From contig SYDY01000120.1 in assembly GCA_005801425.1 (NCBI GenBank), forward strand, positions 1 through 10,171: a stretch of 10,171 nucleotides of DNA, given 5' to 3'. A program made the position numbers and the translations under genes. The notes beneath the pieces are model-generated. The model made no database searches and was not told where the DNA came from. It was given only the letters and a program-made list of their open reading frames with translations. Source of the DNA: Bdellovibrionales bacterium. GTDB lineage: Bacteria; Myxococcota; XYA12-FULL-58-9; SYDY01. Positions 5,512-10,171 of this stretch are shown one piece after another; position 1 is the first letter of the stretch, and each line of letters starts with the position of its first letter.

Positions 5512-6585
5512 ATGGCAACAAACGCAGTGCTTACGCGTCAGCTTTCGATCAGTCAAATCAATTTTCGTGGAACATCGGTGGATGCGCAGGTGCAGTCGCT
5601 TTTGCGACAGGTGCCCACGCGCAATGGCGCAGCACAGGCGGCGCGTGATGAATACGTGGGCGCAAAACAAGATCTTGCCGCAGCGGATGCAACGCTTGTT
5701 GCTAAAAATGATGTGCTTACCGCAACACACGATAATTTGAATTTTGTAGAGCGTGCATGGGGTGCTGTTGCCAAAGGACATTTGGGAACCGATAGTTTTA
5801 CGGCGCGCTATACCTCGTATCATGATGCGGAAGTTGCGCAAAAAAGCGCTGCGCAGACACAACGTGAGAAATTCGGCGTCAAAGAAGATAAGAAAACTGC
5901 GCTTGAAAAAGCGGCAACCCTCGCATCCTATGAAACCATGACAGGTACAATCACCGAATGGGTGAAGGCCGACGTGATGGCGAATCCAACGCCGCGGCTA
6001 AGTGCACTGCGTGCACAACATCAAAAAATGGATGCGCTTACAAGCTTGATTGCCAATCAAGACACGCCGTGGGCAGAAGCCACCGACCTTTTCAAAAGCG
6101 ATCTCGATTGCGTGGAAGCGTCGGCCGGTGAATTGACATCATGGTTTGGGAAGCACGACGATAAAACCATGCCACCGGCATTTCTAGCCCTGTACGGCGC
6201 TGCACGTGCGGAAGAAGCAGCGCTTAAGGGGCGCTTGACATCCATTGTGAAGGCTGCCCAAGCCGTGGGTGATCAAGGGATCAGCGATATTGCAAAGCAG
6301 CTTCCGGTCGGCCGATTTTTGTCCGATGTGGCAACGGCAGGACAGGCCACACGCCGCCTTGCAAAACCGATCAAAGCAGAAGCCGAATCCATCGAAGAAG
6401 AAATGTTGGGCGTATGTAAAATATTGGCGGAATTGTCCCGCGTTGCAACACTTAAAGCCGGATCACTTGGCGCGGATGAACAACAAGAAGTGGATACTAT
6501 TGCACAGGATTACGTGAAACTCTCAGCAGGCTATTTGCAATCGCTTGGGGTTAAAACCTATGGACAGTGGACGACTGAAAGTTAA
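5512..6585 (+). CDS. Alpha-helical protein of unknown function, coiled-coil-rich
   Basis: No family is recognised. The 357 residues have no signal peptide or membrane segment and are rich in Ala, Lys, Glu and Gln. Residues about 40-135 look like long amphipathic or coiled-coil helices (for example AARDEYVGAKQDLAAADATL). The C-terminal third (about 270-350) is again helical, with acidic AEAESIEEEM. Only two cysteines are present. The start is fixed by the strong ribosome binding site at 5499-5506. The gene converges on the paralogue gene at 6582-7514, and the two stop codons overlap in TTAA. Its position among effector-like genes and its soluble helical make-up would fit an effector, chaperone or scaffold, but nothing in the sequence proves a role. 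Confidence 0.75.
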   Translation: MATNAVLTRQLSISQINFRGTSVDAQVQSLLRQVPTRNGAAQAARDEYVGAKQDLAAADATLVAKNDVLTATHDNLNFVERAWGAVAKGHLGTDSFTARYTSYHDAEVAQKSAAQTQREKFGVKEDKKTALEKAATLASYETMTGTITEWVKADVMANPTPRLSALRAQHQKMDALTSLIANQDTPWAEATDLFKSDLDCVEASAGELTSWFGKHDDKTMPPAFLALYGAARAEEAALKGRLTSIVKAAQAVGDQGISDIAKQLPVGRFLSDVATAGQATRRLAKPIKAEAESIEEEMLGVCKILAELSRVATLKAGSLGADEQQEVDTIAQDYVKLSAGYLQSLGVKTYGQWTTES

Positions 6586-7514
6586 GTAGACAGAAGAAGA
6601 CTATTCAGTGATTCGGCCCATCGTGGTGATTGAAGTGTGTCTTGCGTGATAATGCAGGTTCGATACATCCATTCTTCTGGGATCTCTTTAAGCAGCGCAA
6701 CGGCATTGGTGAGTTTTGGGATCAGCAAACACTCGGCGGGAATGATGGGGCGATTGAGCTTTCCACGGATGTAATGCGCCATCTCAGTGATGTTTTCGCC
6801 GATATGTCTTTGTTCTTTTGCTTTTGGCGATTTTTCAAAAAACAATTTTAGGCGTTCATCATGCAAGGCCCAACTTTCGTATTGCGCGACGTAGGTGTGT
6901 TGGATGGACGTGAGTAAATGGGAGACGCAGCTAAGGCCTCTATTCACACTGAATGATGGGATGTTCTCTTTGCTTGCGCCAGGATGTGCTGTTTTAAACA
7001 AATGCACTAAACGAATATCGTCGGCATTGTGTGGATCAATATCTTGCTTAAATACGCGTTCTGAACTCGTGATCCATGCGTAACGTTGCGTATAAGAAAA
7101 TCCAGAATGTTTTTCAAAAGTGCTTACAATGTTTGTTGCAATATCTGGTGTGAACGAAATGCTATACAAGTGTTGATTGGCCCAAGAAAGCAATGAATCG
7201 CGGTTAACATAGCTTCCCGATGGGAAATTACAATCCCCGACTTCAGTGATTGTCCATGGCTCAGCGCCTTTGATGGTAAGTGCGACGTGATGTGGCTTTT
7301 TGTCTGCACATTTTACAATGATGGATGTCGCGAGTGTCTCTGGTGCTATTAATTGAATATGGCTTGTGAGGCGATGTGCTTCTGAAAGGGCGGCGTATAC
7401 CGACTCATATGTTGATGCTGAGTCGACCAGAATATTACAGCAATTGGGTTTTAAGTGAGCTGAGGGTGCAAAGCAGCTCGTTTCAAGGCTTTTTGGGATG
7501 GTGGTGATGGACAT
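6582..7514 (-). CDS. Paralogue of the 7620-8861 protein lacking the putative catalytic Cys segment
   Basis: This 310-residue protein is clearly homologous to the divergent neighbour at 7620-8861. Shared blocks in order are P-x-H (74-76) with VGD (92-94), GF-x-Y-x-QR (138-144), VF-x-Q (154-157), HLFK (171-174), P-x-FS-x-N-x-G-x-SCV (186-197) and SIQ-x-x-Y (203-208). Between VFKQ and HLFK it is about nine residues shorter, and the missing stretch is where the partner has its putative nucleophile Cys239. If the partner is a clan CE enzyme, this one is probably a catalytically dead copy, for instance a regulator or decoy. The alternative is that the conserved Cys196 is the true active residue in both. 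The N terminus is short and polar, with no signal peptide. The ATG at 7514 follows a C-rich stretch with no Shine-Dalgarno sequence, so the exact start is less certain. The gene is read away from its paralogue. Confidence 0.75.
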   Translation of the reverse strand: MSITTIPKSLETSCFAPSAHLKPNCCNILVDSASTYESVYAALSEAHRLTSHIQLIAPETLATSIIVKCADKKPHHVALTIKGAEPWTITEVGDCNFPSGSYVNRDSLLSWANQHLYSISFTPDIATNIVSTFEKHSGFSYTQRYAWITSSERVFKQDIDPHNADDIRLVHLFKTAHPGASKENIPSFSVNRGLSCVSHLLTSIQHTYVAQYESWALHDERLKLFFEKSPKAKEQRHIGENITEMAHYIRGKLNRPIIPAECLLIPKLTNAVALLKEIPEEWMYRTCIITQDTLQSPRWAESLNSLLLST

Positions 7515-7619
7515 GGGGGGGAGGGAATATCAGAATTCCACCCTATGCGAATGTAATGAAATGTAGGCTTTTCTTTTTTTCCTCAAGCAGCGGGCCAGAA
7601 TTACAAGTACAATTTGTGT
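7515..7619. promoter_or_regulatory. Divergent intergenic region between the two paralogues
   Basis: This 105-bp gap must hold both promoters. On the + strand TACAAT (7608-7613) lies six bases before the ATG at 7620, so transcription would start at or near the ATG. On the minus strand TTGAGG (7581-7586) and TACATT (7560-7565) form a poor pair with a 15-bp spacer around an A-rich tract. A small inverted repeat, GGAAT (7524-7528)/ATTCC (7535-7539), is a possible shared operator. All these assignments are tentative. Confidence 0.4.
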
Positions 7620-8861
7620 ATGTCCACGGTGGATCCTGCTGCTGGTCGTGTTGTCCAAGGTCACGGTACAGCTGAAGGGCCTTCTCATGTTGCGGGAAAA
7701 GAAATTAATCCTGGCGTAGTGCACGTAGATGTTAGACAGCATAGCGGTTACGATGGAACGACTCCGGCAACAAAAGTTAAGGTTGATAGTAATAAGCCCA
7801 CGCCAAATCCTTCGGGAGCTCCACCTACAAAACCACCTTCCGCTGTGTTTCGATCTCCGGAGACCATAGGGCTCGCCCCGGACCGTTTGAATATTATCTG
7901 CGAAAACGAGGCTCAAAAAGCGAGTATTGCGAAGGTACTCGAAAGTATGCCGGGGGCCAAGGATCAATACAATCTTGTGGTGGGCTATGGAAGGCTTGAT
8001 GGTGCGGTTCTTGTGTCTGGCAGTGGAGGTCGTCCTCTTCACGCCATGGTCGGGAAGATGGGTGAGAGTGGTGCGTTGAATCTTATCCAAGTGGGCGATT
8101 CAAAAGATTGGGGGGCAACGAGTTATATTAGCACGTGTGATGAACTTTCAGGTCAATGCAGCAAGCAGCAATTAAGTGTTTTGCCTGTTGCGAAGACAGT
8201 TACCACCGCGGATGTTGTGTTAGGGCATGCCGGATTTGAATATGCACAAAGGAATTTAGAACAAAGGGGTCCTCATGAGGGGAAACATAAAGTATTTGGT
8301 CAAGAGGTGCAGGCCAGTGCCGATGGTTTCTCATGTGCTACGGTTTCTGTTGAAGACTTAAAACTATTGCATCTTTTTAAACGTGCATTTCCTAAAGTGG
8401 ATGATGAGGGAATGCCGACGTTTAGCCGCAATAAAGGCATGTCCTGCGTACCGCAAGTTGTTGCATCCATCCAACAAGAATATTTGCGCGAGGTTTGTCC
8501 TAATGCGGAGGATATTCCAGGGCTTAGGAACTTTTTTTTGTCGGCAGACAAGTCAGCACGTCAATCGCCGGAAGAACTTAAGAAAATGGCGGGTGAGATC
8601 CGCAAATATCTCAAGGAACAAAATATAGAAATTGAACCTCGTATGCTTCAAGTTGCGAAATTCTGTCGTGGCCCACAGATTGTTGCCATGGCAGGCAAGC
8701 AACATGTGGCGCCTGCTATGGTTTTCTCTGATTACGATGTTTTTCCACAACCGGGGAACAAGGGTCTTACGGGTATGGAAAGCCGTTTAACTGAACTTTT
8801 TGGAGAAAAGGGCAAGTGGCAGGGCTACAAAAAGGGTTTGGATGAAATAAAAGAGAGTTGA
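7620..8861 (+). CDS. Putative clan CE (YopJ/Ulp1-like) effector enzyme
   Basis: The N-terminal 80 residues are Pro/Gly/Thr-rich and probably disordered, without signal peptide, as in type III or IV effectors. A candidate catalytic triad follows. His141 (RPLHAMV) is followed exactly 19 residues later by Asp160 (LIQVGDS), the His-to-acid spacing I recall for YopJ-family and PopP2-type acetyltransferases; the DS is also Ulp1-like. Cys239 lies in VQASADGFSCATVSVEDLKL, which resembles the 'Q.S..dC..f.l..a.kl' nucleophile segment. The Asp-to-Cys distance (79) is longer than in YopJ (about 44), implying an insertion. After it come HLFK (251-254) and MPTFSRNKGMSCV (265-277), shared with the paralogue. 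If correct, it would acetylate host kinases or cleave ubiquitin-like conjugates inside a eukaryotic cell. I chose the ATG at 7620 over the in-frame TTG at 7614. Gene certainty is high; family assignment is moderate and rests on motif spacing only. Confidence 0.6.
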   Translation: MSTVDPAAGRVVQGHGTAEGPSHVAGKEINPGVVHVDVRQHSGYDGTTPATKVKVDSNKPTPNPSGAPPTKPPSAVFRSPETIGLAPDRLNIICENEAQKASIAKVLESMPGAKDQYNLVVGYGRLDGAVLVSGSGGRPLHAMVGKMGESGALNLIQVGDSKDWGATSYISTCDELSGQCSKQQLSVLPVAKTVTTADVVLGHAGFEYAQRNLEQRGPHEGKHKVFGQEVQASADGFSCATVSVEDLKLLHLFKRAFPKVDDEGMPTFSRNKGMSCVPQVVASIQQEYLREVCPNAEDIPGLRNFFLSADKSARQSPEELKKMAGEIRKYLKEQNIEIEPRMLQVAKFCRGPQIVAMAGKQHVAPAMVFSDYDVFPQPGNKGLTGMESRLTELFGEKGKWQGYKKGLDEIKES

Positions 8862-8865
8862 TTGG

Positions 8866-10170
8866 TTAACCACCCAACCCCATCGAAATCTCAATACCCG
8901 CATCGTAGATCCATCCGCCGAAGTTGTAACGTTGGTGGGATGCTTGTGGATCTTGTTTGTTGACGCGTCTGTTTTGCAACACACCGATATTGGCATAAAT
9001 GTTTGTGTTGATGTGCAACGTCCGTGTGGGTGAGACACGAACAACCCATGGATAGCCGATGCCACCGCTGAACGAATGGGCATGGGTGTCGAGGATATTT
9101 GTGTTTTGTGATGGGGCTTCGATAACAGCCGGTTTAAATCCATAGCCCGTGCGCAATGCCAATTGATTCTCAAACACATATTCCAAACCCAGGCGCGGTT
9201 CTACGGTATCGCGAAAATGAAGAATGGGTGACGCAGGCATATTCACCGCAGCACCGGCGGGTGAATTGGGTGCAAGACGAACATCGATAAAAGGCCCAGG
9301 ATACGCCGACCAATGGTACCAGGTGAGATCTGCGGCAAGCGAAAATCCATTCCACAAACGATAAACGCCGCCAAAGGCAAGTTGATGCGGTGAAAACCAT
9401 GTGGTGGCGCGCAGAAGCAAATCGAGATCCACAAGCACACCTGCGACTTGCACCGCAGTATGGGCTTTGGCATTAAGATCGTGGAACATGGCGCTTCGAT
9501 AGGCGACCGCGAGATCAAAGGACCAAGGCGATCGCCAACGGATCCCTGCATAGGCCGACATGGCAGGTTTAAGATCCCATTGCACGTTGGTATGCACTTG
9601 TTGGGCATCGACCAAAATGGGAACATCGATTTGCATGCCGAGCACGCTGTTGACCATGGCGGAAAATCCGGCACCGACATCGATGTTGAATGGGAGTTTG
9701 GCACCAAGTCCGCCCATAATCGACAATTGCTCAAGCCGTTTGCCGTAACGAACCACTTCAGGATCGCTTCCCACACTTTGCTGCTTGAGAAATTGCGGTG
9801 AACTTCCTGCAACCCCCATGGTAAATCCATAATGCACCCCGAAGGCGATGGGGCCGCATGCACCGAGGACATAGGAAGGTCGTGCACGAAGATCTGCATT
9901 TGTATTGCTATCAGTGGGTTCAACATCGTGAAGCTCCACTTGGTAGCCTACGTAATTAAATTGTGCGGTGCCTGTTGCACGTTCGCAGCTCGTGAGCGCT
10001 GCTGGATTATAATAGGTTGCGCTGTAGTCGTTGGCAGCGGCAGTGCCGGCACCGCCCATGGCACGCATACGCGCGCCGAGACCAAATGTGTCTTCCATGG
10101 CGTTGGCGTGGGCGAGGTGGGGGATTAAAAAAAGAACAATGAGTAATGCAGCCTGTAGGGGCGGGGGGGG
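8866..10170 (-). CDS. OmpP1/FadL-type outer-membrane channel (5' end at or beyond window edge)
   Basis: The FadL family forms 14-strand outer-membrane barrels with an N-terminal plug that take up hydrophobic compounds such as long-chain fatty acids. The N-terminal GLGARMRAMGGAGTA and NDYSATYYNPAAL are the family plug motifs. Alternating hydrophobic strands with aromatic girdles run to the end. The apparent ATG at 10098 is not the true start: reading upstream in frame gives LQAALLIVLFLIPHLAHANA, a typical signal peptide with an AxA cleavage site just before MEDTFGLG. No ATG, GTG or TTG occurs in frame between there and the window edge, where the codons run into a proline-encoding C-run. The start is therefore outside the window, or the terminal bases are unreliable. 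The protein ends ISMGLGG instead of with the usual terminal aromatic residue. It converges with the effector-like gene, with only 4 bp between stops. Confidence 0.85.
   Translation of the reverse strand, partial: PPPPLQAALLIVLFLIPHLAHANAMEDTFGLGARMRAMGGAGTAAANDYSATYYNPAALTSCERATGTAQFNYVGYQVELHDVEPTDSNTNADLRARPSYVLGACGPIAFGVHYGFTMGVAGSSPQFLKQQSVGSDPEVVRYGKRLEQLSIMGGLGAKLPFNIDVGAGFSAMVNSVLGMQIDVPILVDAQQVHTNVQWDLKPAMSAYAGIRWRSPWSFDLAVAYRSAMFHDLNAKAHTAVQVAGVLVDLDLLLRATTWFSPHQLAFGGVYRLWNGFSLAADLTWYHWSAYPGPFIDVRLAPNSPAGAAVNMPASPILHFRDTVEPRLGLEYVFENQLALRTGYGFKPAVIEAPSQNTNILDTHAHSFSGGIGYPWVVRVSPTRTLHINTNIYANIGVLQNRRVNKQDPQASHQRYNFGGWIYDAGIEISMGLGG
10154..10164. repeat. Partial second copy of the REP-like palindrome at right edge
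   Basis: TGTAGGGGCGG here is identical to the reverse complement of the flank and stem at 5480-5490. It is followed by a run of nine G (10163-10171) that ends the window. The window, or the contig it came from, may stop inside a dispersed repeat. With 11 shared bases the match could be chance. Confidence 0.35.
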
Positions 10171-10171
10171 G

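Noticed and set aside
5407-5862. A 151-residue minus-strand open frame over the start of the helical gene
   Set aside because: It overlaps a gene with a strong ribosome binding site, is Cys/Arg-rich and has no recognisable domain. It is a shadow.
7530-8090. A 186-residue minus-strand open frame opposite the effector-like gene
   Set aside because: It overlaps the paralogue-supported frame and is Arg/His/Ser-rich without motifs. It is a shadow.
8862-8873. TTGGTTAACCAC as a bidirectional terminator between convergent genes
   Set aside because: GGTTAACC has no loop, overlaps a stop codon and is not followed by a T-run.
1-10171. tRNA, rRNA genes or a mobile element transposase
   Set aside because: No cloverleaf-like sequence, rRNA-like segment, DDE/tyrosine/serine recombinase frame or terminal inverted repeats with target duplications were recognised by eye. 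A tRNAscan/Infernal run would be decisive.

Overview
The window looks like Gram-negative chromosomal DNA of roughly balanced GC. It carries an OmpP1/FadL-type outer-membrane channel and a class II CCA-adding enzyme. Several proteins look like secreted or membrane-inserted effectors of a host-associated bacterium. The phylum cannot be fixed from the sequence alone. A eukaryote-associated proteobacterium or a delta-like lineage fits best, and this is inference. Both ends of the window lie inside reading frames and in GC-rich low-complexity or palindromic sequence, so it may be a complete assembly contig.

Left part (1-1295, + strand): the 3' end of a CCA tRNA nucleotidyltransferase gene, followed immediately by a compact two-gene cassette of a small DNA-polymerase-beta-type nucleotidyltransferase and a ribbon-helix-helix protein. 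This cassette resembles a toxin-antitoxin module. A perfect 10+10 bp palindrome lies across the cca stop codon and the first base of the cassette start codon and is the obvious candidate operator. A short intergenic stretch then holds a 22-bp inverted repeat, a 12-bp tandem duplication and a weak terminator-like hairpin.

Middle (1296-5389, - strand): a 933-residue protein with two duplicated transmembrane hairpins, a long disordered low-complexity centre and a duplicated C-terminal helical module. It is reminiscent in layout of bacterial inclusion-membrane or translocated effectors. Upstream of it on the same strand is a fold-type III PLP enzyme of the D-threonine aldolase/D-serine dehydratase family with intact PLP-lysine and zinc-ligand motifs.

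Right part (5512-10171): a 357-residue alpha-helical protein of unknown function with a strong ribosome binding site. Next is a divergent pair of paralogues (6582-7514 on - and 7620-8861 on +). The + strand member has His, Asp and Cys spaced and set in motifs like clan CE enzymes (YopJ-type acetyltransferase or Ulp1-type protease effectors). The - strand member keeps the flanking blocks but lacks the segment carrying the putative catalytic Cys. The last gene is a FadL-like porin whose signal peptide is visible only if the frame is read past its apparent ATG to the window edge.

The paralogue pair, the membrane protein and the helical protein together look like a small effector neighbourhood among housekeeping genes. 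This is inferred from architecture. No secretion apparatus is visible here.
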